Assembly (NCBI GenBank): GCA_014332815.1
Contig: JACSZT010000008.1
Location: forward strand, 273,398 to 337,397
Origin: Weissella confusa
Lineage (GTDB): Bacteria > Bacillota > Bacilli > Lactobacillales > Lactobacillaceae
Reading direction: 5' to 3'
DNA length: 64,000 nt
Made by a program: the position numbers and the translations under genes. A model generated the notes under the pieces. That model saw nothing but the letters and a program-made list of their open reading frames with translations. It had not been told where the DNA came from and ran no database searches. The number at the start of each line of letters is the position of its first letter. Within the stretch, counting starts at the first letter, position 1. Below, one piece after another: positions 48,774-57,964 of the stretch.

Positions 48774-49495
48774 AGCGTCCTCCATCTCATCTCAATAGTT
48801 GCTGTACCTGCACTCAACTTCACCGTATTAGGCCCTGGTTTCAACATTGGGAATGGCCCAATTGCCATTTTCGCGTTTTCGTTGACCATTACACCACTGT
48901 CTACACGCCACACGTTCTGCATAGCGCTGTCTAGCTCGATTGAGCCACTTACACCAGTGAACTTATAAACTGTGCCGTTAATCGTCAGATTGATAGCACC
49001 GCTACCGGTAATCTTGATGTATGGCTTATCGGGTGAAAGCGTCGGGTTGGTCAATGTTGTCTGCGTTGTTCCAATCGTGCCAGTTGGTGCAGGATAGACG
49101 TACTTATATGGCGCCGCACTCAACGTCACAGCTACTTCACGATATGTTGAGTTGATACCTTTACGTGTCACCTCAGCTTCACCAGTGCGAACGACCTGAT
49201 ACGTGTAGTTCTCATCTGAATACAATCGCAAATCAACATACTTGCCAGTATCTAGCGCTGCCAAGAATTTTACGATATGCTGTCCGACGATCTCACTAGG
49301 CTTGAACCCTACTGTGAACTTAATTGTGCGGTTTTCATAAGCGTTATCGTCAAACAAAATAGCCCGATCAATACCGACCGGACTAGTGTTCAATGTGTGT
49401 TTGCGTTCAGGAATAGTGATTTCTGGGAAGCTGGTAATAACCGCTTGGATGTCCTCACTATTCAACTGTCCAATTGTAAAACTTCCCTTGTTCAT
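48770..49495 (-). CDS. phage distal tail protein (Dit)
   Basis: 241 aa; siphovirus Dit family (N-terminal ring domain ~1-130 and C-terminal galectin-like domain TGSGAINLTINGTVYKF). Lies between tape measure and tail spike, as expected for the baseplate hub hexamer. RBS AGGAG; stop overlaps the spike start. Confidence 0.87.
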   Translation of the reverse strand: MNKGSFTIGQLNSEDIQAVITSFPEITIPERKHTLNTSPVGIDRAILFDDNAYENRTIKFTVGFKPSEIVGQHIVKFLAALDTGKYVDLRLYSDENYTYQVVRTGEAEVTRKGINSTYREVAVTLSAAPYKYVYPAPTGTIGTTQTTLTNPTLSPDKPYIKITGSGAINLTINGTVYKFTGVSGSIELDSAMQNVWRVDSGVMVNENAKMAIGPFPMLKPGPNTVKLSAGTATIEMRWRTL

Positions 49496-49496
49496 C

Positions 49497-52061
49497 TTAT
49501 GCTCCTGTTACACGGGCCTTTGCAGCTTGTGAACGTGTAATACCGTCCATTACTGCGTCCCTAATCTTGTTTATTGTTGCTGGCGTTGTGTCTGCGTTAA
49601 CTTGGATGACAATTTGAGTACCACCCATCTCACCACCAAGCGCATCAACAATACCTTTACCAATGCCACCAAGTGTTTTGTCGTTCAAAGGCAATGCTGC
49701 TTCAGGGCCAGCTTCACCAACACCATTATAGCCACCATTGGCAGCGAACAAAGTTGGCTTAGTAAAAATACCACCCTTGGCATACCAGTTAACGCCAATC
49801 CTTGGAATTTGTCCCTTCAATGGGTTAAATGATCCAGACAAACTAAAGTGCGGCAGTGGAATGTGCGGAATTGAGATTGACGGGAACCTTAGACTGAAAT
49901 TGAATAACCCCTTAATACGATTAACAATGCCACTAACCACGTTCAATGCTCCATTCAATACGTTTGAAGCTGCGTTCCTAACGCCATTAAAAGCCCCCGA
50001 CGCAATACCGCCAAGACTATTCAGAACGTTTGATATAGTGCTTCTAATGCCATTAACAATATTGCTAATCGCAGAACGAATACCATTCCAAATTGAACTA
50101 GTCGTTGATGAAATGCCATTCCATACACTAGAAATAGTCGAACGAATACCATTGACGATATTTCTAATCGTTGATGAAATGGCGTTGAATACGTTCGATA
50201 TCGTTGAACTAATTGCATTGGCGACGCTGGACACCGTTGAACTGATTGCGTTCCAGACAGTAGAAAATACATTTTGAATGCCAGCCCACAACCCAGAAAA
50301 GAACGACCCAATTGCTGTAAACACAGTCGTAATCGTATTTTGAATTTCAAAAATTGCATAATTAATGGCAACCTTGATTTTTGCCCAAACTGTATCCAGC
50401 CACTCAACAATCGCGCCCCAATTCTGGATGGCAATCACAATCGCCGAAATAGCTGCAATAACACCAGCGATAATACCGACAATTGGCAGCAATACACCGG
50501 CACCAAACGCACCGACAACTGTTGCGATTGTAGTAATTACTGGCATCAAAATAGCTAGCACCGCTAACACAGCCCCGATAACACCAATAATTGCTTGAAT
50601 AGGCCCTGGTGCATTAGCAATTGACGTTACTAGTTGTGAAATAAAATCAATTACTGGTGCTAACTGAGAAACCAAGTTCGCAAGTGCATCTTTCAATTGA
50701 TTGATTGACGCTTGCATTTTTTCACCAGGTGTTTTTTTGGCCATTTTATCAGCAGCACCGTTCACCTTTTCGGTTCCGGTTGCGGCTTCAAGCAATGCGG
50801 CCGAAGCACCTTGACCCAAATCTTCGAATTGTGTTCCCAAACCTTGAACAGCTGCTTTAGCTTGATCTGCCGGCATTCCCTTCAAGTCTTTACCCACGGC
50901 AGACATGACTTCCGCTGATGTTGCTTGTCCGTCCTTGAACTTTTGGAAAACGTCTTGCGTAGCCTGACCAAACTGTTGCATTGGTTCATCAAGCTGTCCT
51001 GACGTCAAACGAAGTTGGAATTCCTTAACCGCATCAGCGACCTTGTCAGTGTTAAAGGCTCCGTTTTGCATACCTGCGTTCAACACATTAAGCATGTTTC
51101 CAGCGCTCATCCCAGCGTCTTGGAATGTTGGTGCATACTCATTGACCGTGTCCAAGAAGTCATCATTCTTGTTCAGTCCGTCTTGCAGACCTTTAGCCAC
51201 AACATCAGTGGCCTCTTGACCACTAATTTCAAATCCCTTCATTGCTTGTGAAGCAGCGTTGGTAGCGTCCTTAATGTCAACACCACCGTGCTTTGCAATA
51301 GCTACTAACTGGTTAGTTAGATTCGTCAAGTCTTGACCGTTTAAGTCTTGAAATGAGTTCTTGACCGTCATGACAGCTTCACTAGCTTCGTTTACATCTT
51401 CAACTAATCCGCTGTTAAACACGCCGTGAACTGATTGAGTTGCCTGGTCAGCTTGCGACTTGGTTAATCCCATTGAATTCTGCATCAAGCTTTGTGCGTT
51501 GGCAAAATCCATACCAGTATTAAGGATGTCGCCACCAATTGCAGCCGCCTTATCACCAACTTGTCCCAAGGCATCTGCCAAGCCCATATTTTTGATGTTT
51601 TCAGCCGTGTCATTAAGCTCATCCATACCTGATTTGGCTTGCTTGAAACCAGCTTCTGCTTGCGCTGCAGCATCACCGCTACCTTGTAGGTAGTTTGTGG
51701 TGGCTTGCAAACCACTCTTCAAGCGACCCAATTGTGCTTCAGTAGCTTGTACTTCACGTTGAAAACCACGATATTGTTCTTCACCAATATCACCAGCTTT
51801 GAATTGTGCCTCCACTTGTGATTGTGCCGACTTCAATTGATCAAGCTTTTGAGACGTAGTTTGAACTGCATTGCTCAATAGCTTTTGTTTTTGTGCAACT
51901 AATTCAACATTACCAGGGTCTAGCTTCAACAACTTATTTACGTCACGCAATTCTGCGCTTGTCTTACTGGTTTGTGAGTTGACGTCCTTTAAACTCGACT
52001 GCAATCCGGTAGTATTACCGTCAATGTCAATCGTGATACCTTTAATTCGACTTCCCGCCAT
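49497..52061 (-). CDS. phage tail tape measure protein
   Basis: 854 aa. N-terminal coiled coil (residues 1-110, SSLKDVNSQTSKTSAELRDVNKLL), TP901-type tape-measure core, hydrophobic segments near residues 460-560 (LVTSIANAPGPIQAIIGVIGAV), then eleven tandem 11-residue repeats and a C-terminal NlpC-free end. Sets tail length. If the usual ~0.15 nm per residue holds, the tail would be about 125-130 nm. RBS AAAGGAG. Confidence 0.93.
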   Translation of the reverse strand: MAGSRIKGITIDIDGNTTGLQSSLKDVNSQTSKTSAELRDVNKLLKLDPGNVELVAQKQKLLSNAVQTTSQKLDQLKSAQSQVEAQFKAGDIGEEQYRGFQREVQATEAQLGRLKSGLQATTNYLQGSGDAAAQAEAGFKQAKSGMDELNDTAENIKNMGLADALGQVGDKAAAIGGDILNTGMDFANAQSLMQNSMGLTKSQADQATQSVHGVFNSGLVEDVNEASEAVMTVKNSFQDLNGQDLTNLTNQLVAIAKHGGVDIKDATNAASQAMKGFEISGQEATDVVAKGLQDGLNKNDDFLDTVNEYAPTFQDAGMSAGNMLNVLNAGMQNGAFNTDKVADAVKEFQLRLTSGQLDEPMQQFGQATQDVFQKFKDGQATSAEVMSAVGKDLKGMPADQAKAAVQGLGTQFEDLGQGASAALLEAATGTEKVNGAADKMAKKTPGEKMQASINQLKDALANLVSQLAPVIDFISQLVTSIANAPGPIQAIIGVIGAVLAVLAILMPVITTIATVVGAFGAGVLLPIVGIIAGVIAAISAIVIAIQNWGAIVEWLDTVWAKIKVAINYAIFEIQNTITTVFTAIGSFFSGLWAGIQNVFSTVWNAISSTVSSVANAISSTISNVFNAISSTIRNIVNGIRSTISSVWNGISSTTSSIWNGIRSAISNIVNGIRSTISNVLNSLGGIASGAFNGVRNAASNVLNGALNVVSGIVNRIKGLFNFSLRFPSISIPHIPLPHFSLSGSFNPLKGQIPRIGVNWYAKGGIFTKPTLFAANGGYNGVGEAGPEAALPLNDKTLGGIGKGIVDALGGEMGGTQIVIQVNADTTPATINKIRDAVMDGITRSQAAKARVTGA
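49896..50258 (-). repeat. eleven 33-bp in-frame repeats in the tape measure gene
   Basis: 363 bp encoding 11 consecutive 11-residue units of the type (V/I)(W/F/V)N(A/G)I(S/R)STIS(N/S). DNA copies are diverged, protein pattern is regular. Confidence 0.85.
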
Positions 52062-52074
52062 CTATATCTCCTTT

Positions 52075-52302
52075 CTAGAACGTATCGAAATCAGCTTGGT
52101 TCGCCTTTTTGACAGGTGATTCATTAGACTTAGCGCGTTCATTAGCTTTTGTTTCAGAGTTTGCGTATTCAACGATGTAGTCCATTACCTGACCTAAGTC
52201 CATCATGCGTAACTCTTCCCAGGACAAGCCCGATTTTTTTGCAATGTATAAGTAGCTTTCATCATCAAATACATCGTCGGTTTCGTACTCGTCCTTTAGG
52301 CT
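52075..52302 (-). CDS. gpT-like extension of the tail chaperone, reached by -1 frameshift
   Basis: 75 codons open in the -1 frame after the slippery A AAA AAA (52308-52302). Read-through gives SLKDEYETDDVFDDESYLYI and ends at a TAG at 52075, 13 bases before the tape measure ATG. The fused gpG-gpT protein would be 191 aa. It has no start codon and RBS of its own, as usual for gpT. Confidence 0.8.
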   Translation of the reverse strand, partial: SLKDEYETDDVFDDESYLYIAKKSGLSWEELRMMDLGQVMDYIVEYANSETKANERAKSNESPVKKANQADFDTF

Positions 52303-52649
52303 TTTTTTGTCGAAATTGAGGTCATAGCAATCTCGACAATATCTTCCAAAATGTCGAAAATTGGGAAGACTTCAAATCCTTCAAACCACTTGCCATATGG
52401 CGCAATGTTAACATCTGCATTCTTGGCGTAAATGTAGGCCATATCTTGTACTAATGTGATGTCCTTGTTGAACAAAACGCCAGCCTTTTCTGCGTCCGTT
52501 TCAGCACTGGCCGCCTGTTGAGCAAGCTCCAAGAACTTTCCAAAATCATCAAAGAAATCACGTCCAAATTCATTGCGATAAAAGATTGGTGTAGCACCAG
52601 ATGAAACTAACGTTATTTCCTTATTTCCAATAGTGATTGCCTTTTGCAT
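52296..52649 (-). CDS. tail assembly chaperone gpG-like
   Basis: 117 aa; TSTKKA then stop. Lies between major tail protein and tape measure, the fixed place of the gpG/gpGT pair. Ends on ACA AAA AAA GCC TAA, a heptameric slippery site for -1 frameshifting. The chaperone coats the tape measure during tail assembly and is absent from the virion. Confidence 0.87.
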   Translation of the reverse strand: MQKAITIGNKEITLVSSGATPIFYRNEFGRDFFDDFGKFLELAQQAASAETDAEKAGVLFNKDITLVQDMAYIYAKNADVNIAPYGKWFEGFEVFPIFDILEDIVEIAMTSISTKKA

Positions 52650-52703
52650 GTCATTGCTCCATTTCTATTTTCGATATGTATGCCGGGCTTCCCCGGCCAG
52701 TCA

Positions 52704-53285
52704 TTAAACCGTTGGTGCGCTTGCGCCAGGTACGTAAACAGCAGTAAACCAGTCGTCGTACTTAGCAGATCCTTGTGCAGCCTTACCCTTAATCTTGTAG
52801 TCATAAGGGTCTGCCATTGCTGAAAATTCGAACTCAGCAGTTTGTGCGTCAATCTTGTCACTCTTGGTTGCTGAACCATCACCAGCGCGTGAGAATGACA
52901 CGTTATACAAGACGTGTCGAACGTGCTTCTTATCTCCTGAAAACTCAAAGGCCATTGCGACCTTTGAACCATGGTTATCAGCATTTTCAACCACTACACC
53001 ATCGGCGTTCTCAACGTTACCAAACAGCAACGCTTCAATTTCGGGTTGCAAGTAAAGCATCGTTAGCTTTCCCGTGTACCCTTGGTTGTTTTCTTCCTTG
53101 TCGTAAAGAATATCGTCAGCATGGACTTCCAAAGCGTCTCCGTTTGGATCCAATGTCAATTCAGTTGCTCCACGCCAATGAACAGGTGTTCCGTACGTCA
53201 ATTTAGTGCCACTGTCTGTAATTTCAAACAAATGCACATTGCGCAAACCGTACTTCACCTTGTTGGTATCATTCGATGTTGTCAT
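52704..53285 (-). CDS. phage major tail protein
   Basis: 193 aa, phi13/TP901-1-type tail tube protein: YGLRNVHLFEITD at the start, GATELTLDPNGDALEVHADD, and VKIAMAFEF-like beta strands. Forms the stacked hexamer tube. RBS TTGGAG; its start overlaps the upstream gene end by 17 bases. Confidence 0.85.
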   Translation of the reverse strand: MTTSNDTNKVKYGLRNVHLFEITDSGTKLTYGTPVHWRGATELTLDPNGDALEVHADDILYDKEENNQGYTGKLTMLYLQPEIEALLFGNVENADGVVVENADNHGSKVAMAFEFSGDKKHVRHVLYNVSFSRAGDGSATKSDKIDAQTAEFEFSAMADPYDYKIKGKAAQGSAKYDDWFTAVYVPGASAPTV

Positions 53286-53619
53286 CTAAATCTTCTCCAA
53301 TCAATTGAATTAAGAAAATCGTCTCGTGCATGTCTTCTGACTCGATCGGTTGGTCAGACTTTGCATAAACGATTTCTTGTGAACGCAAAAAGGACTTAAC
53401 AGCTCGTTCAAGTTGTAAGTCCTTTTTGTCTGTGTATAGCTCAATAGTCACGTTAATGACTTCTTGATAGTTTTCATTATCTGCAAACGCATCCTCGTTG
53501 TCTTCTGCGTAATACACAGCGAACGGTGTACCGGGTGCGTCACCTTCCGGAAATTGATAATAGGCAACCGGAATGCCTAGTGCAGTTTTAAGTGCTGCCC
53601 CAAACTCATTGAATTGCAT
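53269..53619 (-). CDS. phage tail terminator/completion protein
   Basis: 116 aa; alpha/beta pattern YYQFPEGDAPGTPFAVYYAED, VINVTIELYTDKKDLQLERAV matching tail-terminator (HK97 gp11/DUF806-like) proteins that cap the tube. Located between the gp10-like and major tail genes, as expected. RBS GGGGGA. Confidence 0.75.
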   Translation of the reverse strand: MQFNEFGAALKTALGIPVAYYQFPEGDAPGTPFAVYYAEDNEDAFADNENYQEVINVTIELYTDKKDLQLERAVKSFLRSQEIVYAKSDQPIESEDMHETIFLIQLIGEDLDDNIE

Positions 53620-53982
53620 CTAATCCCCCAATGCAGAACGAACACGGTCTTCATACTCGCTTGCTACCCACTCATCAACGTCAGCAATGTGTGGAAACGC
53701 TTTTGTACGCCCACCATTACGCTTGGCGTGACCCTTCTCCAGCAAGTGAGTTAGTTGACCGTCAGTTGCGTTGAAGACAACGTAACCCTTACCGTTCTTC
53801 TTCGATTTCCAGCCTTTACGATACTTTCCAGTTTGGTCTTTGAACCCCCCAGCCGACCGCAACTTGGTCGCCGCTTCTTTAGCGACTTCCTTTTGCGCGT
53901 CTTCCAATTTGTCCTCGACTTCATCTGTATATTGTGCCAATGCACGCGCGATTTCAGCGCCTAAGTCATCAATGCTTGCCAT
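53620..53982 (-). CDS. HK97 gp10-like head-tail joining protein
   Basis: 120 aa. N-terminal helix (LAQYTDEVEDKLEDAQKEVAKEAATKLRS) and the LEKGHAKRNGGRTKAFPHI segment, characteristic of HK97-gp10/minor tail proteins of siphophages. RBS AAAAGGA. Overlaps the upstream gene by 14 bases. Confidence 0.83.
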   Translation of the reverse strand: MASIDDLGAEIARALAQYTDEVEDKLEDAQKEVAKEAATKLRSAGGFKDQTGKYRKGWKSKKNGKGYVVFNATDGQLTHLLEKGHAKRNGGRTKAFPHIADVDEWVASEYEDRVRSALGD

Positions 53983-54277
53983 CAGTCAAATCCTTTTGCA
54001 AATACAAAGTAGTGCGATCACCAGACACGGCAGTTCGGTAAACCTTATACCGTTGTCCGTTGAACTCCACCGATTCTTCTCCTGAATAGTCAATTGAGTT
54101 GATTTGAAATGCCAAGTCGGCTCTCAGGCCAGCTTGCCCAGCCAAACTAAACTCATCACGACCAACAGTGAAGGCATTAGCATATACCTTGCGCGCCGTA
54201 AAAGTTTCAACTGGTTGCAATAACTCATCTTGCGTATACGCTGCGCTTAACAGCGTTAAAACTTGGTCATACTTCAT
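53969..54277 (-). CDS. phage head closure protein (SPP1 gp16-like)
   Basis: 102 aa from the ATG at 54277 (GGTGG upstream; ATG at 54292 is the alternative). ARKVYANAFTVGRDEFSLAGQAGLRADLAFQI, GQRYKVYRTAVSGDRTTLYL is the head closure/stopper family pattern (phage_H_T_join). Overlaps the upstream connector gene by 11 bases. Confidence 0.8.
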   Translation of the reverse strand: MKYDQVLTLLSAAYTQDELLQPVETFTARKVYANAFTVGRDEFSLAGQAGLRADLAFQINSIDYSGEESVEFNGQRYKVYRTAVSGDRTTLYLQKDLTDGKH

Positions 54278-54575
54278 CAGTTCCACCCCCATATTGAGAA
54301 TGAAACGACAAACTAGTTTTCAACTTCTCGTATCGGTCTAGAAACTTCTCTGAATCAGGATTGTCATAGCCCCAATGCGCCTTAACATAAAGCGTGATAG
54401 CTTGCCGAATAATGACCGCCTTAGAACTAGCGAACTCGTCCGACACCAAACCATCAATATTGAGGTCGGCACGCGCTGCTAAGATAAGATCGTTCACTTC
54501 GTTTTGCAAACCCTCGTCAGTTGTGGTTGAGCGCAACGCAACCATGATGGTATCGAATAATTCATCTCGTTCCAT
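54267..54575 (-). CDS. phage head-tail connector protein (gp6/gp15-like)
   Basis: 102 aa from ATG 54575 (AAGGTGG upstream; the frame's GTG at 54584 is within the RBS). All-helical: LFDTIMVALRS, NDLILAARADLNIDG, VIIRQAITLYVKAHWG.DNPDSEKFLDRYEKL, typical of the connector ring that docks below the portal (HK97 gp6 family). Confidence 0.85.
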   Translation of the reverse strand: MERDELFDTIMVALRSTTTDEGLQNEVNDLILAARADLNIDGLVSDEFASSKAVIIRQAITLYVKAHWGYDNPDSEKFLDRYEKLKTSLSFHSQYGGGTDEV

Positions 54576-54587
54576 AAGCGCCACCTT

Positions 54588-54911
54588 TTAAATCAACGCA
54601 AGCAAATCTGCCTTCTTAGCATCATCAGCATATTCAATCTTGTTTGCGTCCAAGTAAGCCTTGATGTCAGCTACCGTATTCTTATCGGTTGGCTTTTCGA
54701 CAGTCTCTTCCACAGTTTCGTTAACGCCTGCTTGCTCATCTTCAACGGTTTCGTCTTCGGCAGGCTTTTCATTAACTACTCCGATGAAATCACCCGCCTT
54801 CAATTCAGCGATTCGCTGGTCAGTCGGAAACTTTGGATATTCATCACCCGCTACATACGAAATCTTCGTGTGCTTGTCGATAAAATCAGACTTTACAATA
54901 AACTTGTCCAT
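54588..54911 (-). CDS. phage protein with C-terminal HeH/LEM-like domain
   Basis: 107 aa. N-terminal beta-rich part (DKFIVKSDFIDKHTKISYVAGDEY), a very acidic middle (Glu/Val/Thr, residues ~50-75) and a C-terminal TVADIKAYLDANKIEYADD.KADLLALI, the helix-extended-loop-helix (HeH/LEM, SAP-like) pattern. Sits between capsid and connector genes, as in many lactic acid bacteria phages. Possible capsid accessory or DNA contact; not proven. Confidence 0.7.
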   Translation of the reverse strand: MDKFIVKSDFIDKHTKISYVAGDEYPKFPTDQRIAELKAGDFIGVVNEKPAEDETVEDEQAGVNETVEETVEKPTDKNTVADIKAYLDANKIEYADDAKKADLLALI

Positions 54912-54928
54912 ATTACATCAGTCCTTTC

Positions 54929-56221
54929 TTAGGCTTCTGCCGTGATTGATACCATGTAACCAGCGTCAGTGTCGGCAGCTTCAACGTCAAATCGGATGAC
55001 AACGCGTGGAATACGTCCGTAAATATCGTTGTCTACCCATTCGATTGCAACGTCCAAACGGTCAGCGAACAAAATTGCTCGACGCAAATCACCAACCCAC
55101 AACTTCTTAGTACCAACCGTGTCAGTTGATACGAATTGGTTGTCTGCAATTACGTTAACAGGCAAACCAAACAATGACTTACCGGCTGGTGAAGAAATTT
55201 GGTCTTGCAACAAGTAACGGCCTTCGTTGTCCTTCGTCTTGTCCAACTCGTTGTACATTGACTGCGTCATAACAAACGTCTTGTTGTAAGCAGGATCCAA
55301 TGAAACGTTAACGATATCCTTCAATCCATCAACAATGGCATTAGCAGGAACTGACTTAGCTGTAAATGATGCCAACTTTGTAGCAATTGCAGCGTTTGTC
55401 GTGTTCGTCTTGATAGTTTGGATGTGCTCAGCAACCAATTGACCCAAATCAATTTGTGCATCGTCCAAAGACTCTTGTGAGATTGGCAAAGCACCACGGT
55501 GTGTAGCGACTTTCCAATCGACTTGCAAGAATTGTGGCTTAGCCAAGTCAGGGTTTGCTTCCAATTCATCAACTGACGGAATAGTAGTTGAAGCACGCTT
55601 CAAGATTGGGTACTTACCAGACGCAGCTGACACCTTAGTCTTTTGTACCAAAGAAGCCAAGTCAACAACCGTTTCCAACTTCAAGGTTGGGTCGTAAATG
55701 ATTTCTTCTGGGATAAGTGAACCGGCGTCAGTTGACGTCAAACCTTCGCGCTTCTCACCCTTCGAACGCATGAATGCGTTAAATGCTGAACGTTGCTCAG
55801 CTTGTTCAGATTGCTTGTCTTGTGGAGTCTTAGTTACTTCAATTGGCATTGATCGTTCCTCGTCTTTCTTTTCATCATCACCGGCACCATTGGCCGGCGC
55901 TTCGTTTTCATCTGTGTTGTCTTTTTCTGACTTGTCATCAGTCGGCGCATCATCTTCCGTGTTGTCCTCGGATACAGAAGAACCCACATCAGGAGTTGGG
56001 CTTGCGCTGTCGTCCTGTGCGGGTTCTTTAGTGTCTTCTGGTTGTGCATCTTGCAATGATTGCAAGTCCTTAATGTCATTTTCGATTTGCTTTACTGCAT
56101 CCATTGCAGCTTGCGCATCATCTGCAGTTGCATTGGGATCGTCGATTAGCTTTTGAGCCGCATCGATTGCATCTTGCAACGCCGTGTTCTTTGCTTGAAC
56201 ACTCTCATCTAGTGTTGCCAT
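54929..56221 (-). CDS. HK97-family major capsid protein with N-terminal scaffold-like region
   Basis: 430 aa. Residues 1-165: coiled coil (QDAIDAAQKLIDDPNATADDAQAAMDAV), then an extremely acidic Asp/Glu/Ser/Pro-rich stretch, matching the delta scaffold domain that the prohead protease removes. The HK97 fold follows from about residue 170 (DAGSLIPEEI, LKLETVVDLASLVQK, RVVIRFD). Overlaps the protease stop by one base. Confidence 0.9.
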   Translation of the reverse strand: MATLDESVQAKNTALQDAIDAAQKLIDDPNATADDAQAAMDAVKQIENDIKDLQSLQDAQPEDTKEPAQDDSASPTPDVGSSVSEDNTEDDAPTDDKSEKDNTDENEAPANGAGDDEKKDEERSMPIEVTKTPQDKQSEQAEQRSAFNAFMRSKGEKREGLTSTDAGSLIPEEIIYDPTLKLETVVDLASLVQKTKVSAASGKYPILKRASTTIPSVDELEANPDLAKPQFLQVDWKVATHRGALPISQESLDDAQIDLGQLVAEHIQTIKTNTTNAAIATKLASFTAKSVPANAIVDGLKDIVNVSLDPAYNKTFVMTQSMYNELDKTKDNEGRYLLQDQISSPAGKSLFGLPVNVIADNQFVSTDTVGTKKLWVGDLRRAILFADRLDVAIEWVDNDIYGRIPRVVIRFDVEAADTDAGYMVSITAEA

Positions 56222-56808
56222 TAGAATCTACCATTCCTTTTCTGAATTTGTGCCAGCGCTACAGTGTCTTGCAAGCGTTGGCGAAGTGAATACCCCTTGG
56301 CACGTTGTGCATCACGACTGGCGATTGCGATTGATGTATCGTCATAAGCCGGCAAGGGTGTGATTGTAATTTCGAACACTTGGTCAATCTTCGTTACGTG
56401 GCGGATATCAGGTTGACCAGGGTCATTACTGAACTCCCACGTATCTTCGGCAGCAGTGAACATGAAACTCATGCCCTTGATATTGCCAACTCGGATATTT
56501 TCCAAGACGTCGTTAGCAAGCGTTGTGTTCGGCAACGTCGCTTCGAAATACAAGCCGGTATCATCAACTTTCAACTTCAACGTGCCAGCATCTACGCGTG
56601 CTAACGGTTGGTTTGGGTCGTGAGCATATACAAGATACACACCACTCAAATCAACGTCTTTCAACGCGCCCTTATCAATATACTCGATAAAGCCAATGTC
56701 ATTAGATGGCTTGCCAAATACGATTGGATAACCAAACACTTTGCGACTGCCGTCTTGCTCGTCGGCTCGTACTTCAACGCTAAGGCTTCGTACTTCCTGA
56801 TTGTTCAT
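56221..56808 (-). CDS. HK97-family prohead protease
   Basis: 195 aa. KVFGYPIVFGKPSNDIGFIEYIDKGAL at the start, catalytic His in YAHDPNQPLAR and Ser in KGMSFMF (herpes-protease-like S78 family). It cleaves the capsid N-terminal region and itself in the prohead. Overlaps the portal gene by 29 bases; RBS AAGGAG. Confidence 0.92.
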   Translation of the reverse strand: MNNQEVRSLSVEVRADEQDGSRKVFGYPIVFGKPSNDIGFIEYIDKGALKDVDLSGVYLVYAHDPNQPLARVDAGTLKLKVDDTGLYFEATLPNTTLANDVLENIRVGNIKGMSFMFTAAEDTWEFSNDPGQPDIRHVTKIDQVFEITITPLPAYDDTSIAIASRDAQRAKGYSLRQRLQDTVALAQIQKRNGRF

Positions 56809-57955
56809 CGGTTGTTTCTCCTTCCTTCAGCGTCTTTTCAAGCTCAGACTTGGCAACAATGTCATCCGTGATTAAGTCCGATTGACTCTTCAACAAAGCT
56901 TGTTGTGCCATCTCTGGCGATAAAATGTCTTTATCTACCAAGAAGCCAACGCGTTGTTCAATCTGGCTACCGTCCAAGTCGGTCGCCCGGCGAACGTCTG
57001 GAACAACGTTCACACCCAACTTTTGCTCCAATTCTTCAACAACCGGTGCTAAATAGCGGGCGAAAGTTTGGTTATAGTCAGCACGGACTTGGTCAGCATT
57101 AGAGTGTTCACTCTCACCACCCAACATATTGACTGGCAGCAAGAACGCTTTCGCAATCTGCGTTCGAGTGAAATCAGTGGAAGCCAACAACTTCGCAATG
57201 TCTGTCTTAACTTCCAATTGTTGGTAATCGAACAAGTCGTCTAGTACCAGCAAACGCCCAGCATTGTCACCTGACTGCGCATCTTCGAATGCCGTTCGCA
57301 CTGCCGCTCGTTCTTCTTCACCTAACTTGGCACCCTTAGCCTTCAAGATTGAAGAAGGGTTAACTGCCTGTTTCAGTGAAGCCAAACTCAAGCGACGTGA
57401 GTTTGCTTGCAAGTCCAACTCATTGCGCAAAGCCAATAGCGGACTTTGTCCCATCAACCCGCCGTTCATCGATATCCAACGAAGATGAATAATGTCGTTA
57501 GAATCAACGTTTTTCAACTCGTCTTCATTTCGGTTATCGAAACGTAGATCATACGTCATTGTTTGGCCGTCATCTGACAGCCAAGGCGTGACGTGTGACG
57601 GTGGCAAGAATTCAAAATACTCGCGTCCGTTGTTGTACTTCTTATCTGTCCGTCGCAGCGCGTAGGCGTTACCGTCCAACAACATTTGGACAACCATTGA
57701 TTGAAAGAAGTTGAAACGGTTGGTCAGTCGTGACGGATGCGTCAGTAACCAATCAACTTGTTCGTCTTTTGCGTGAAAGTACACACGGGCAATATCGGTA
57801 GCAATGATGTTCACTGCCGTCCACACGTCACTATTACGTATTGCTTGTTCCGCTGACAAATAGCCATCCGTGAAGAATAGCCCGCCATTAACGATTGATA
57901 ACGCGCGCGAAGTCCCTGAACCACGAATGGGCACGGATCGTTTTTCAAAAAACAT
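56780..57955 (-). CDS. HK97-family portal protein
   Basis: 391 aa; SDVWTAVNIIATDIARV, NAYALRRTDKKYN, DIIHLRWISMNGGLMGQSPL and FTRTQIAKAFLLPVNMLGGESEHSNADQ are typical of the phage portal family HK97. Dodecamer at one vertex for DNA entry. RBS AGGAG. Confidence 0.93.
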   Translation of the reverse strand: MFFEKRSVPIRGSGTSRALSIVNGGLFFTDGYLSAEQAIRNSDVWTAVNIIATDIARVYFHAKDEQVDWLLTHPSRLTNRFNFFQSMVVQMLLDGNAYALRRTDKKYNNGREYFEFLPPSHVTPWLSDDGQTMTYDLRFDNRNEDELKNVDSNDIIHLRWISMNGGLMGQSPLLALRNELDLQANSRRLSLASLKQAVNPSSILKAKGAKLGEEERAAVRTAFEDAQSGDNAGRLLVLDDLFDYQQLEVKTDIAKLLASTDFTRTQIAKAFLLPVNMLGGESEHSNADQVRADYNQTFARYLAPVVEELEQKLGVNVVPDVRRATDLDGSQIEQRVGFLVDKDILSPEMAQQALLKSQSDLITDDIVAKSELEKTLKEGETTDEQSGSTKP

Positions 57956-57964
57956 GTGCTTCTC

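Noticed and set aside
49738..50277. 179-codon plus-strand frame over the tape measure gene
   Set aside because: Mirror of the 11-residue repeats; no RBS or family pattern.
55698..56156. 152-codon plus-strand frame over the capsid gene
   Set aside because: Antisense to the acidic scaffold region; low-complexity Ser-rich product and no RBS.
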